A DNA stretch of 64,000 bases from Agaribacillus aureus (GCA_030442055.1 JAUJEB010000001.1:1798001-1862000), one strand, 5' to 3'; shown: positions 24,909 through 35,403, numbered from the stretch's first letter. A program made the numbers and translations. The notes: generated by a model not told the origin, from the letters alone.

Positions 24909-27582
24909 AAACATTTTGCCACCGAAACTCCCCCTCCGCTTCTTCCGCTGGTATTGCCATCCGGATTACAGAGAAGATATTGAGGGCGATTTATTGGAAA
25001 GGTTTGAGAGAAGGATGAATGAGAAAGCAGTAAATGCCGCCAAATGGGGATTTTTTACGGATGTTATGCGGCTTTTCAGGCCCGGTATTATCCGGTCGCT
25101 GGAGGGGAATTACAGGTTAAATCAATACGCTATGTTTAAAAATTATTTTAAAGTAGGATTCAGGAATATTCTGAAGTATAAATTATTCTCCTTCATCAAT
25201 GTCTTCGGCCTGGCGGTGGCGATGTCGATTTGCATGCTGATTATGCTGATGCTGGCTGATCAAAAAAGTTATGATCAGTTTCATAAGAAAAAAGATAGAA
25301 CCTACCGTATTCTATCCAAAATGCCCCGTTCCATGACCCCCAATGCATCCAGCCCTTTTCCTTTGGCAGCTTCCATGAGAGAAAATTATGCTTTTGTCGA
25401 GGATGCTACTCATCTTGTACCAAGAGTTGGCGGAGATGTTATGTATGGGCAGAAAAATCAAGTAATACGGGGATACTTTGCTGATTCATCCTTTTTTAAT
25501 GTCTTCAGTTTTGACCTGGAAAAGGGCAACAAAAATACTGCCCTGGACATGCCTAATTCAATGATCATATCCCGTGAAATAGCTGACTTGCTATTTGCGG
25601 ATGAAAACCCTATTGGCAAAAGGGTAGAATTTATAGATCGCGCATTGCACATCATGGACTTTGACGATGGAAGTATTACGGGTTCAAATCCGGTAGACTG
25701 GGGAAGTTTTACGATTACCGGAGTGCTGGATGGTCAAAAACATAAATCTCATCTGAAGTTTGATGTATTGGTTTCAGGGACCTCCTTACAGGCCTTATAT
25801 AATCAGGGAAAACTTCGTGACTTAAGCAATTACTGGGAATGGTATTCTTATTGTTATACATATGTTGTTCTGAATCGGGATATCAAGGAGGGGGATTTAG
25901 CCAATGCGCTTGATGAGCTTGTGATAAAGCATTATGCAGATCTAGAAAATATCCGGGGGCTTAAACTGATTCCCCAGGCCCTGAATAATATAACACCTGG
26001 TAAATTTGCCGGTAATCCTCCAAGTCTGCGGCTTCCGATAGAGGCCTATTACTTTTTAGGATTCCTTGCCCTGGTTATCATAATCTCCGCTTGCCTTAAT
26101 TACACCAATTTATCGATTGCCAGGGCCCTGACCAGGGGAAAGGAAATTGGTATCCGTAAAGTCAATGGCGCAAACAGAGGCAACTTGATCCTCCAGTTTT
26201 TGAGTGAATCAGTTATTACCGTGTTCATTGCGCTTATAATGGCCAACCTCTTACTCATGCTGATTAAACCCGCTTTTACAGGACTTTGGGCCAATCAATA
26301 TTTAAACTTTGATTTAAGCGGAAACATAGTCGTTTATTTTCTCTTTCTCGCCTTTGCATTATTCACAGGCCTGGCAGCGGGAACCTATCCTGCCCTACAC
26401 TTATCCAGGTTTAAACCAGTCAGCATATTAAAAAATCCGGGCAAGGAAGGATCCGGGAAATTTAGCTTTCTAAAATTGTTAAGCATTTTCCAATTTGTCG
26501 TTTCTCTTTTCTTTATTACCACTTCCATTTTAATCGCAAAGCAATTCAAGCATTTCATTGAATTTGAATATGGATTTGAAACAGAAAACATTATTAATAT
26601 ACCGCTTCAGGGGAATGATTATCAACGCTTATCAAATGTATTAAGTGCTGTACCCGGTGTTTCAGTTGTTTCAGGAAGCGAATACATTCCGGCTACCGCT
26701 GGCGGACATGGCATTGGTATTAGAAAACTGGGAAGCAAAGAGAAACATACACACTTCCAAATTTTAGCCGCCGATTCAAATTTTGTCCATAACCTCGGAC
26801 TTAAAATTGTGGCTGGAAACAACCTTCCACCTGTAGACAAATCCGATCGATTCATTCTGGTGAATGAGGCGGCGGTAAAAGCATTGGGATATCAGTCCCC
26901 AACTGAAATTTTGGGGCAAAGCTTTGAGGCAAATACCCACCGGGATCAGCTGGAGGTGATTGGCATAATGGATGATTTTAGGTTCCGGGCACCTTTTGAG
27001 GATGATAAAATCGCCCCATTGATGATTAGAAATCAGCTAAAGAGCTTCAATTACATAAATGCCAAAATCGCTTCTAGCGACATATCCGGAACGGTGTCAA
27101 AGTTGGAAGACAAGTGGCAGCAAATAGACATGGCGCACCCATTCAAGTACCAGTTTTTTGATGATCAATTGGCCAATGCCAATAGATGGATTGGTGATAT
27201 TGTATCCATTATTGGTTTCATCGCCTTCCTTGCCATCACTATTGCATGCCTCGGGATGTTGGGAATGACCATCTATACCACGGAAAGACGAACAAAAGAG
27301 GTGGGTATCCGCAAGGTATTAGGCGCGCGGGATTTGAACATTACATTTTTACTTTCGAGAAAATTTCTTGGAATAATATTAACAGCGATATGCATTGGGA
27401 TTCCCCTGAGTTTTGTGGTCAACGGTTTATGGCTTCAAAACTTCCCAAACCGGGTTGATTTTGGTTTTGATGTCATGTCTTTGGGGACACTCATTCTTCT
27501 TATCCTAAGTTTAATAACCATAGGCTCACAAACCTTTATAGCTTCCAGACGAGATCCTGTTCAATCTTTGAAACATGAATAA
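24901..27582 (+). CDS. Permease-prefix FtsX/MacB-type orphan permease, unit 3
   Basis: At 893 residues this is the longest of the six, mainly because its first periplasmic domain carries an insertion around residues 240-260 (RALHIMDFDDGSITGSNPVD). The prefix (LPLRFFRWYCHPDYREDIEG, LFRPGIIRS) matches that of unit 2 nearly base for base. The FtsX motifs are KEIGIRKVNGA and KEVGIRKVLGA. The usual VVKDFHF of the second periplasmic domain is changed to IMDDFRFRAPF, so this unit may have a different partner. It ends DPVQSLKHE rather than the NP-type end, yet the 8-base overlap with the next start is kept. Confidence 0.9.
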   Translation: MNKNILPPKLPLRFFRWYCHPDYREDIEGDLLERFERRMNEKAVNAAKWGFFTDVMRLFRPGIIRSLEGNYRLNQYAMFKNYFKVGFRNILKYKLFSFINVFGLAVAMSICMLIMLMLADQKSYDQFHKKKDRTYRILSKMPRSMTPNASSPFPLAASMRENYAFVEDATHLVPRVGGDVMYGQKNQVIRGYFADSSFFNVFSFDLEKGNKNTALDMPNSMIISREIADLLFADENPIGKRVEFIDRALHIMDFDDGSITGSNPVDWGSFTITGVLDGQKHKSHLKFDVLVSGTSLQALYNQGKLRDLSNYWEWYSYCYTYVVLNRDIKEGDLANALDELVIKHYADLENIRGLKLIPQALNNITPGKFAGNPPSLRLPIEAYYFLGFLALVIIISACLNYTNLSIARALTRGKEIGIRKVNGANRGNLILQFLSESVITVFIALIMANLLLMLIKPAFTGLWANQYLNFDLSGNIVVYFLFLAFALFTGLAAGTYPALHLSRFKPVSILKNPGKEGSGKFSFLKLLSIFQFVVSLFFITTSILIAKQFKHFIEFEYGFETENIINIPLQGNDYQRLSNVLSAVPGVSVVSGSEYIPATAGGHGIGIRKLGSKEKHTHFQILAADSNFVHNLGLKIVAGNNLPPVDKSDRFILVNEAAVKALGYQSPTEILGQSFEANTHRDQLEVIGIMDDFRFRAPFEDDKIAPLMIRNQLKSFNYINAKIASSDISGTVSKLEDKWQQIDMAHPFKYQFFDDQLANANRWIGDIVSIIGFIAFLAITIACLGMLGMTIYTTERRTKEVGIRKVLGARDLNITFLLSRKFLGIILTAICIGIPLSFVVNGLWLQNFPNRVDFGFDVMSLGTLILLILSLITIGSQTFIASRRDPVQSLKHE

Positions 27583-30199
27583 AAATATTTTGCCACCGAA
27601 ACTCCCCCTCCGCTTCTTCCGCTGGTATTGCCACCCGGACTACAGGGAAGATATTGAGGGGGATTTGATGGAAAGGTTTGAGCGGCGATTGGAAGGGGGT
27701 AGTACAGGCAGCGCAAAGTGGGGGTTTTTCAAAGATGTTATGCAGCTTTTTAGACCAGGTCTTATAAGATCATTTAGAGGAAGTCAAAAACTAAATTATA
27801 TAGGTATGTTCAAAAATCACTTTAAAATCACAGTCCGAACCAGTATCAGGCACAAAATCTATTCTGCTATTAACATTTTCGGATTAGCCGCGGGCATTGC
27901 ATCCTTTATTATCATCATGCTCTATATCCATGATGAATCGTCTTATGATCAATTTCACAGCGACGCAGATCGGATTCACCGGGTGGTACATGACGATGTG
28001 TTTAAAGCATTTGGTGGTCAATCGCGGGCCATCTTAACGCCAGGGGCACTCAAAGAAGCCATATTAAATGAAGTACCTGAGGTGGAGCAGGCAACACACT
28101 TCCACTCCGTTTGGGAAAAAACCCCTTTATCCAATGAAAAGTATACCTACTACGATAATAAATTTTTACATATAGATGCTTCATTCTTTGATATTTTTTC
28201 TTTTGAATTTATCCATGGCGATGCAAAATCTACCTTTGAAAACCTATCGACCATCGTGCTGACCAAACGTTTAGCCAACAAGTTTTTTGGAACCACAGAT
28301 GTCGTTGGAGAATTGCTTACATTCGATCAAAAAACGGTTTTAAAAATCACAGGCGTCCTTGAGGATATCCCGTCTCAATCTCATCTCCAATTTGATTTCC
28401 TTGTTCCCGGTATCCATCCAAAGTTTGTAAATAATTGGGAACAAGGACATATGCATACCTATATAAAGGTCAGACCGCAAGCTTCCCTGCAAGAGATTGG
28501 CACAAAAATTCAGCGACTGGTAGATACCCATCATCAAAATTATATGGAAAGAAAAAATATCCAGGAAACCTATTATACCCAGCCGCTCACAGGTAACAAG
28601 GGCATTCACCTGTCTCCACGTAACAGGGAGCTAACCGCCGGTGGTAACAAAAGATATATCAACCTGCTGTTGATGGCAGGTTTTTTTATCTTAATCATTG
28701 CAGGCATCAATTATATCAACCTCACTACCGCGAGATCTGCCATACGGGCCAGGGAAATCGGTATACGCAAAGTTGTTGGCGCCTTCCGTAAAACCCTTAT
28801 TTATCAATTTTTAACCGAATCCACATTTATAGCCTTAATGGCTGGAATAGTCGCTATAGGCTTAACAGAAGCTGTTCTTCCCTTTTTCAATCATATCATC
28901 CAAAAGAAACTCTCTCTCTTTACCACCGGGGTACAACCTGTTTGGGGTTTTATGGCAGTGACAGTTTTTGTCATCGGCATCGTCGCCGGTATTTATCCGG
29001 CTTTCTATTTATCCGCCTTTAAACCGATCTCTATTTTCCGGAAGTTGCCAACTTCTAAAAAATCAGGTTTCAACCTGAGAAGGTTTTTGGTTATATCACA
29101 ATTTTCACTCTCAGCTTTTCTTACGATTGGAATGATCATGGTGCAAAAACAATTGGCATACGTCCAATCCGCCAATTTGGGTTTTGATGAAGAACAGGTG
29201 ATCATAATCCGTAATTTTTACAGCACACCCAATCATGATCAGGGCTTCGTTGTCCGTAATGCTTTGAAAGCCCTTCCCGGCGTAATTGAAGTTGGAGGAG
29301 CGCTGGAATCAAGAATTGGCATGAGGCACAGTCCTCACGGTGGCGGGCTTAAAGTGAACGGTTCTGATAGGCCCCCAATTGCTTATATGTCTTACCTGAC
29401 TGACGAAGGCTTTCTGGATGTTTTTGGATTTAAGCTGAAAGAGGGCCGGAATTTCTCACCGGAATTTGCATCGGACCTGCGCAATGGCTGTATTCTAAAT
29501 GAAACAGCGGTCAAACAATTGGGCATAGAAGGATCTGCTATTGGGCAAAAAGTGAGTCTTCACACCAAAGATGAATATACTGTCATTGGTGTAGTGGAAG
29601 ATTATCACGCTGCCTCGCTGCATACTAAAATCGCTCCCTTTATATTTTCCTACTTCCCAAAGGCCTTTGAGGCAGCCATAAAACTCTCGCCGGGAGAAAT
29701 ACAGGAGACCCTGGCCCGAGTTGAAGAAACATGGGCACAGCTTGTGCCTGGTGTGCCTATGGATTATTATTTTCTCGACAACGCCATTGACCAGCTTTAT
29801 CGCTCAGAGCGAAATTTTCAAAGGCTATTCTCTGTTATGACCGCATTAGTGCTCATTATTGCTTGTTTAGGTCTGTTCGGCCTGTCAGCCTTCATGGCAG
29901 AACAGCGGACGAAGGAAATGGCCGTGCGTAAAGTGCTGGGTGCCCCGGTCAGAAAGCTGCTTTCATTACTCAGTAAGGAGTTTGTCATATTGGTTGGAAT
30001 TGCCAATCTAATAGCCTGGCCTTTAGCATATTATACTATAAACAGGTGGTTGGAAAACTTTGCCTACAAGGTAGCTATTGAATGGAATGTGTTTTTGATA
30101 TCAGCACTATTGGTATTACTATTGGCTATACTGACCGTAAGCGCTATTACCTATCGGACAGCCACTACCAATCCCGTTAATTCTTTGAGAGATGAATAA
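27575..30199 (+). CDS. Permease-prefix FtsX/MacB-type orphan permease, unit 4
   Basis: This is an 874-residue paralogue. The prefix LPLRFFRWYCHPDYREDIEGD is identical in sequence to units 2 and 3 at residues 9-29, but is followed by a glycine-rich stretch (RRLEGGSTGSAKW) instead of the charged helix of its neighbours. FtsX motifs are REIGIRKVVGA and KEMAVRKVLGA. The second periplasmic domain has VVEDYHAASL, a further departure from the VKDFH consensus. The start overlaps the stop of unit 3 by ATGAATAA, and the end NPVNSLRDE gives the same overlap with unit 5. Confidence 0.9.
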   Translation: MNKNILPPKLPLRFFRWYCHPDYREDIEGDLMERFERRLEGGSTGSAKWGFFKDVMQLFRPGLIRSFRGSQKLNYIGMFKNHFKITVRTSIRHKIYSAINIFGLAAGIASFIIIMLYIHDESSYDQFHSDADRIHRVVHDDVFKAFGGQSRAILTPGALKEAILNEVPEVEQATHFHSVWEKTPLSNEKYTYYDNKFLHIDASFFDIFSFEFIHGDAKSTFENLSTIVLTKRLANKFFGTTDVVGELLTFDQKTVLKITGVLEDIPSQSHLQFDFLVPGIHPKFVNNWEQGHMHTYIKVRPQASLQEIGTKIQRLVDTHHQNYMERKNIQETYYTQPLTGNKGIHLSPRNRELTAGGNKRYINLLLMAGFFILIIAGINYINLTTARSAIRAREIGIRKVVGAFRKTLIYQFLTESTFIALMAGIVAIGLTEAVLPFFNHIIQKKLSLFTTGVQPVWGFMAVTVFVIGIVAGIYPAFYLSAFKPISIFRKLPTSKKSGFNLRRFLVISQFSLSAFLTIGMIMVQKQLAYVQSANLGFDEEQVIIIRNFYSTPNHDQGFVVRNALKALPGVIEVGGALESRIGMRHSPHGGGLKVNGSDRPPIAYMSYLTDEGFLDVFGFKLKEGRNFSPEFASDLRNGCILNETAVKQLGIEGSAIGQKVSLHTKDEYTVIGVVEDYHAASLHTKIAPFIFSYFPKAFEAAIKLSPGEIQETLARVEETWAQLVPGVPMDYYFLDNAIDQLYRSERNFQRLFSVMTALVLIIACLGLFGLSAFMAEQRTKEMAVRKVLGAPVRKLLSLLSKEFVILVGIANLIAWPLAYYTINRWLENFAYKVAIEWNVFLISALLVLLLAILTVSAITYRTATTNPVNSLRDE

Positions 30200-32789
30200 A
30201 ATGCCCATTCCTCCCAAAATTCCCCACCGCTTCTTCCGCTGGTACTGTCATCCGGATTATCGGGAAGATATTGAAGGCGACCTACTGGAAAGATTCGAAA
30301 GAAACGCCCGGGGAAAAGGGATAAAAGCGGCAAATTGGAGATTCTTCAAAGATGTTATGCGGCTTTTCAGGCCTGGCATCATTCGACCGGTGAAAGAAAA
30401 TATTCAACTAAACTATTTTGGTATGTTAAGTAACAACTTAAAAACCGCCTTCCGCATTTTCAAATTTGAAAAATTTTTTACCGCCATCAATGTTATCGGT
30501 TTAACCGTGGGTATTTGGTGCAGCATTTTAATAACCTTATGGGTACAGTATGAATTTGATTTTGACCGCTTTCACCGAAAAGGAGATCAGCTTTTTCGGG
30601 TGTGGAAAAACGATATATTGGAAAATAAAAAGGTCAAAACAATGCCTTTGACCGCCTATCCGATCGGAGATGCATTAGTGGAGGAAATTCCGGAAATTTT
30701 GAACCGCGTAAGATGCTCGGAAGTAGAGCCGCTGGTACTCTCTATGCAGGATCGTTTTGTGAAACAGGATGTGATGGCGACGGACCCAAATTTCTTCCAG
30801 ATATTTTCTTTTCCTCTGAAGGAGGGAAACGCCGAAAGTTGTTTACAAGACCTAAGCTCAATCGTTATTTCCGAATCGCTGGCTAAAAATCATTTTAACT
30901 CGGAATCGGCTTTGGGAAAGATCATTTCTATACACGAAGGCCCCCATTCCTTTGATTTTAAGGTCACCGGCGTTTTCTACGATATTCCCGAAAATTCTTC
31001 ACTTCAGTTTGACGCAATACTGCCGGTCGATAATTACCTGCAATTTTGGACCTATCCCGAAAGGTGGGGAAATTCCTGGCTTTTCACCTATGTTATTCTT
31101 GACAAATCTGCTGATATGCAGGAAATTAATAACAAAATAAAGGAATTACCGAAGAGAAAAGGAGATGCAGATTGGTTTACATTGATGTTACAACCATACG
31201 CAGATCAGTATCTGTATTCCCGCATTGAAAACGGACAGGTATCCGGTGGTAGAATCGACTATGTGGTCATGTTCTCTTTGATTGCCGTTTTCACTTTGCT
31301 GATTGCCTGCTTTAATTTTATCAACCTCACCACCGCCCGCTCTGCCAGGCGATCGCGTGAGATCGGAATCAGAAAAGTTACGGGCGCCCACAAGGGGATA
31401 TTGATAGCTCAATTTCTGACGGAGTCGGCTTTGCTGGTCTTCACATCTATGATCACCGCCATATTATTGACACAAATTTCTTTACCATTTTTTAATGAAA
31501 TTACTGCCAAGACAATTGCCATTGACTACTTCGACACCAATTTTTATCTGTTTCTCTTATTGATCGCGGCTATTACGCTTTTATTATCCGGAATTTATCC
31601 GGCGGTTTTCCTTGCCTCTTTTCACGCCGTTAGCGCCTTAAAGGGAAAGTTGAAGAAAAGCTCCGCACGAGTGTTGTTACGGCGCGGCCTGGTTACTTTT
31701 CAGTTTGGCCTTGCTGTTACATTGATAGCAGCCACTTTGGTTGTATTCCTGCAATTGACCTATATCCAAAACAAAGATTTGGGACTGGATAAAGAAAACA
31801 TCATCTATATGCCGATGGATTTTAAAACAGCCCCGCATTATCAATCTATTAAATCCGAATTACTGGAGCATACCAGTATACATGGTGTAAGTGCCTCCGA
31901 TGGGGATTTCAGGTCAACTTTAGGAACTTCCTCCGACCCTAAATGGAAAAATAAGGATTCCTCCGGAAAGCTGAAAAAAAACTTCGCTATACTGGATATT
32001 GACTTTGGCTTATTGGAATTACTCGATATTAAAATAGAGCAGGGAAGATCATTTTCATCGGACTTTTCTACGGATAGTATGCATTTTGTAATCAATGAAG
32101 AAGCTGCTGAAGTTATGGACCTGGAGCATCCTGTTGGTGAGGATCTTGAATTTTGGGGTGTCCGGGGAAAAATCGTAGGCGTGACAAAAAACTTCCATTT
32201 TGCTTCCCTTCACGAGCGTATTGCGCCTATTATTTTGCGGTGCAAACCCACCTCCAGCACATTACTTTATATTAAAACAAAACCTGGTAAAACTGCCCAA
32301 GCCATTAGCCATCTGGAAAAAATACATAACAAATTCAGTGATGTGCCATTTGTTTACCATTTTTTGGATGAAACGCTGGAGCAAGGATATCAGGGAGAAA
32401 TGGCAACACAGAAGCTGGCGGGATATTTTTCCCTACTGGCTATTGTCATCTCCTGCCTGGGTTTATTGGGGTTGGCCTCCTATTCAGCTGAGCAACGAAC
32501 CAAAGAATTGGCCATTCGCAAAGTAATGGGTGCGGGAGCGGTTAATATTATTAGATTGCTTTTAAATGAGTACTTTTTGTTAATCCTTATCGGATTTGCC
32601 ATAGGGCTCCCTGTAGCTTACCATTGGAGCAATACCTGGCTGAATTCTTTTGCCTACAAGGTACAACTTGGCTGGTGGATTTTTGCAGTTCCGGGAGTCT
32701 TTGTACTATCAATTGCTTTGCTTACAGTTGGTAAACTTTCGCTAAAAACAGCGCAAATCAACCCCGCAAATTCTCTCAAAAATGAATAA
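30192..32789 (+). CDS. Permease-prefix FtsX/MacB-type orphan permease, unit 5
   Basis: This is an 865-residue paralogue, the shortest of the six. The prefix reads IPHRFFRWYCHPDYREDIEG, then a basic segment (RNARGKGIKAANW). The first helix is about residues 93-117 (FTAINVIGLTVGIWCSILI). FtsX motifs are REIGIRKVTGA and KELAIRKVMGA. The second periplasmic domain contains VTKNFHFASLHERIAP. It overlaps both neighbours by 8 bases. Units 5 and 6 share features such as GRIDYVVMF/GRIEYVRIF before the second helix, which suggests that they are each other's nearest relatives. Confidence 0.9.
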   Translation: MNKMPIPPKIPHRFFRWYCHPDYREDIEGDLLERFERNARGKGIKAANWRFFKDVMRLFRPGIIRPVKENIQLNYFGMLSNNLKTAFRIFKFEKFFTAINVIGLTVGIWCSILITLWVQYEFDFDRFHRKGDQLFRVWKNDILENKKVKTMPLTAYPIGDALVEEIPEILNRVRCSEVEPLVLSMQDRFVKQDVMATDPNFFQIFSFPLKEGNAESCLQDLSSIVISESLAKNHFNSESALGKIISIHEGPHSFDFKVTGVFYDIPENSSLQFDAILPVDNYLQFWTYPERWGNSWLFTYVILDKSADMQEINNKIKELPKRKGDADWFTLMLQPYADQYLYSRIENGQVSGGRIDYVVMFSLIAVFTLLIACFNFINLTTARSARRSREIGIRKVTGAHKGILIAQFLTESALLVFTSMITAILLTQISLPFFNEITAKTIAIDYFDTNFYLFLLLIAAITLLLSGIYPAVFLASFHAVSALKGKLKKSSARVLLRRGLVTFQFGLAVTLIAATLVVFLQLTYIQNKDLGLDKENIIYMPMDFKTAPHYQSIKSELLEHTSIHGVSASDGDFRSTLGTSSDPKWKNKDSSGKLKKNFAILDIDFGLLELLDIKIEQGRSFSSDFSTDSMHFVINEEAAEVMDLEHPVGEDLEFWGVRGKIVGVTKNFHFASLHERIAPIILRCKPTSSTLLYIKTKPGKTAQAISHLEKIHNKFSDVPFVYHFLDETLEQGYQGEMATQKLAGYFSLLAIVISCLGLLGLASYSAEQRTKELAIRKVMGAGAVNIIRLLLNEYFLLILIGFAIGLPVAYHWSNTWLNSFAYKVQLGWWIFAVPGVFVLSIALLTVGKLSLKTAQINPANSLKNE

Positions 32790-35385
32790 AAGAATCGTGC
32801 CCCCCCAACTGCCCCTTCGCTTTTTCCGCTGGTATTGCCATTCGGATTACCGGGAAGATATTGAGGGTGATCTGCAAGAAAGGTTTAAAATTAACATAGA
32901 AGAAAAGGGGATCAAACTGGCCAGGTGGAGATTCTTTAAGGATGTAATACTGCTTTTCAGACCTGGTATTGTTCGGTCAATAAATGGAACTTACAAATTA
33001 AACCAATACGGCATGTTAAAGAATTATTTTAAAACCGCCATTAGGAATTTTCTCAAACAAAAGGTCTACACCTTTATCAATATGACCGGTCTCACTGTAG
33101 GCCTGGTGAGCAGTATACTTATCTTGTTGTGGGTGCAGGATGAGATTCAATACGATCACTTCCATGAAAAGGATCGCCAGGTTTATCAGGTTTTGAAGAA
33201 CTTACGCTATGCCGGTAATAAAATAGTTACAAGTTTCACTACGCAACATCCTTTAGCGGGCGTGCTTGAAAATAACTATGCGGAAATAGAGCAGGCTACA
33301 CTGGTAAGTCCGCCTCAGACGGAGCTCTTTCAATATGAAAAGAAGTATTTCAAGGAACGTGGCCATTACGTCAGCCCGGCATTCTTGGAAATTTTTTCTT
33401 TTCCCTTGTTGGCCGGGGATCATCATACGGCTTTGGATGACATACACGGAGTAGTGATCTCCGATAATTTGGCCAGGAAATATTTCGGTGAAGACTGGCG
33501 GCATGAAAACAAAGCCTTAGGCCAAACTATTCGCATTGGCAACCGGGAAGATTTTAAGGTAACCGGGGTAATCGAAACTCCTCCCTCAAACTCCTCTTTC
33601 CAGTTTGACTTTCTGATCTCTATCGAGGACTTCCTCAAACAAAACAAAAGGTTAATACAAAGCTGGAGCCACAATATGTTGCGCACCTATGTGCAGGTAC
33701 AGGAAGGTACGGACCTGACCCAACTCAACGAAAAAATTAGAAATGTTGTCAATGAACAGCGTAAGTTTGGAGACGATCAGGTTTTCCTGCAAAAGTTTTC
33801 TGAACGATACTTATACGGCAACTACGATAACGGCAAATTAGTCGGAGGCCGCATTGAATATGTACGCATTTTCTTTGTAGTAGCCATTTTCATTTTGATC
33901 ATTGCCAGTATTAACTTTATGAATCTGGCCACCGCCCGAGCCTCTGGGCGTGCCAAAGAAATTGGTGTAAGAAAAGTAATGGGAGCAAAAAAGGGGTCAT
34001 TGCGAATGCAATTTATGGTAGAATCCACACTCATTACCTTGCTGGCCTTGTTACTGTCCCTGGCATTGGTTCATAGCCTGCTTGTTCCTTTTAATGAACT
34101 TACAGACAAAGCAATTAAAATTGATTATTCTAACCCTCAATATTGGATGATTGCCCTGGGCATAGCGATTTTTACCGGGGCTTTGGCAGGTAGTTATCCC
34201 GCCTTGTTCCTATCCAATTTTAAAATTATTGGAATATTAAAAGGGGGGATGAAGCATACAAATAATGCCATTGTTTTCCGTAGGGGGCTGGTTGTGCTAC
34301 AATTTGCTTTATCAATATTTCTTATCATAACCACTATCACCGTTTTCAACCAAGTTAACTATATCCAAAATAAAAACTTAGGAATGGATCGAAACAACCT
34401 GCTTTACATGGACCTGGAGGAAGGCACAAAAAAGCAGTTTGAGGTGGTCAAAGAAAAGTTACTGCAGATGCCTGGTATCGCCAGTGTTGCTGCTTCGGGC
34501 CACAACCCTTTGTATGTGCATAATGTAACCTCTGATGTCAAATGGAAAGGAAAGAGGGAAGATGATAGAATCGCCTTTAACATAGTTCTTATGCACTACG
34601 ACTTTTTAGAAACTATGAAGATGGAACTTAAAGAGGGGCGAGACTATTCTCCTGAATTTGCCGGCGATTTTTCCAATTCCATCATTAATGAAGCAGCAGC
34701 CAGGGCGATGGGTATAGAAGCTCCCATAGGGGAAGGTCTCACGCTTTGGGGAATAGAGGGACAGATCATTGGTGTAGTTAAAGATTTCCACTTCCGATCT
34801 ATGTATTCCCCCATTGAACCACTTATCATACGATTATATTTTGAATATACCGAAAAGCTTTTTGTACGTGCTGGCGAGGGACAAATCGCTGAGGCCATTG
34901 CCAGCCTGGAAAAAATCCACAAAGAATTTAACCCAGGATATCCCTTCGAATATCATTTTATGGATGAGCAATTCGATAGCATGTACCGCAGCGAAATCAT
35001 TATAGGGAAATTAGCCAATTACTTCGCATTCCTGGCTATTTTCATTTCCTGTCTGGGTTTGCTGGGCCTAGTATCTTTTTCCGTGGCACAGCGCACTAAG
35101 GAAATTGGTATTCGCAAGGTATTTGGGGCAACCGTTACGAACCTGGTGACCATGCTTTCCGGCGAGTACGCGAAACTGATTGTGCTTTCCTTTGTTCTGA
35201 CAGCTCCAGTGGGTTATTATTTTACCAATAACTGGTTACAGGATTTTGAATATAGGATAAGTTTAAGCCCGTGGGTTTTTCTGATGGCTGGCGTGATCAC
35301 ACTTGCCATTGCCGGTCTCACCGTTGCCTTAAAGTCTCTTCAGGCTGCCAAGGCCAATCCTATCGATACATTGAGAAATGAATAA
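32782..35385 (+). CDS. Permease-prefix FtsX/MacB-type orphan permease, unit 6 (last of the array)
   Basis: This is an 867-residue paralogue. The prefix has LPLRFFRWYCHSDYREDIEG, with Ser in place of the Pro found in the five other units. FtsX motifs are KEIGVRKVMGA and KEIGIRKVFGA. The second periplasmic domain has VVKDFHFRSMYSPIEP, the canonical form. Its C-terminus (NPIDTLRNE, stop) again creates ATGAATAA, but the next reading frame from that ATG stops after ten codons, so the array ends here. A 13-bp bidirectional hairpin follows 18 bases later. Confidence 0.9.
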   Translation: MNKRIVPPQLPLRFFRWYCHSDYREDIEGDLQERFKINIEEKGIKLARWRFFKDVILLFRPGIVRSINGTYKLNQYGMLKNYFKTAIRNFLKQKVYTFINMTGLTVGLVSSILILLWVQDEIQYDHFHEKDRQVYQVLKNLRYAGNKIVTSFTTQHPLAGVLENNYAEIEQATLVSPPQTELFQYEKKYFKERGHYVSPAFLEIFSFPLLAGDHHTALDDIHGVVISDNLARKYFGEDWRHENKALGQTIRIGNREDFKVTGVIETPPSNSSFQFDFLISIEDFLKQNKRLIQSWSHNMLRTYVQVQEGTDLTQLNEKIRNVVNEQRKFGDDQVFLQKFSERYLYGNYDNGKLVGGRIEYVRIFFVVAIFILIIASINFMNLATARASGRAKEIGVRKVMGAKKGSLRMQFMVESTLITLLALLLSLALVHSLLVPFNELTDKAIKIDYSNPQYWMIALGIAIFTGALAGSYPALFLSNFKIIGILKGGMKHTNNAIVFRRGLVVLQFALSIFLIITTITVFNQVNYIQNKNLGMDRNNLLYMDLEEGTKKQFEVVKEKLLQMPGIASVAASGHNPLYVHNVTSDVKWKGKREDDRIAFNIVLMHYDFLETMKMELKEGRDYSPEFAGDFSNSIINEAAARAMGIEAPIGEGLTLWGIEGQIIGVVKDFHFRSMYSPIEPLIIRLYFEYTEKLFVRAGEGQIAEAIASLEKIHKEFNPGYPFEYHFMDEQFDSMYRSEIIIGKLANYFAFLAIFISCLGLLGLVSFSVAQRTKEIGIRKVFGATVTNLVTMLSGEYAKLIVLSFVLTAPVGYYFTNNWLQDFEYRISLSPWVFLMAGVITLAIAGLTVALKSLQAAKANPIDTLRNE

Positions 35386-35403
35386 TCTGAATAAAGCCTG
35401 GAA

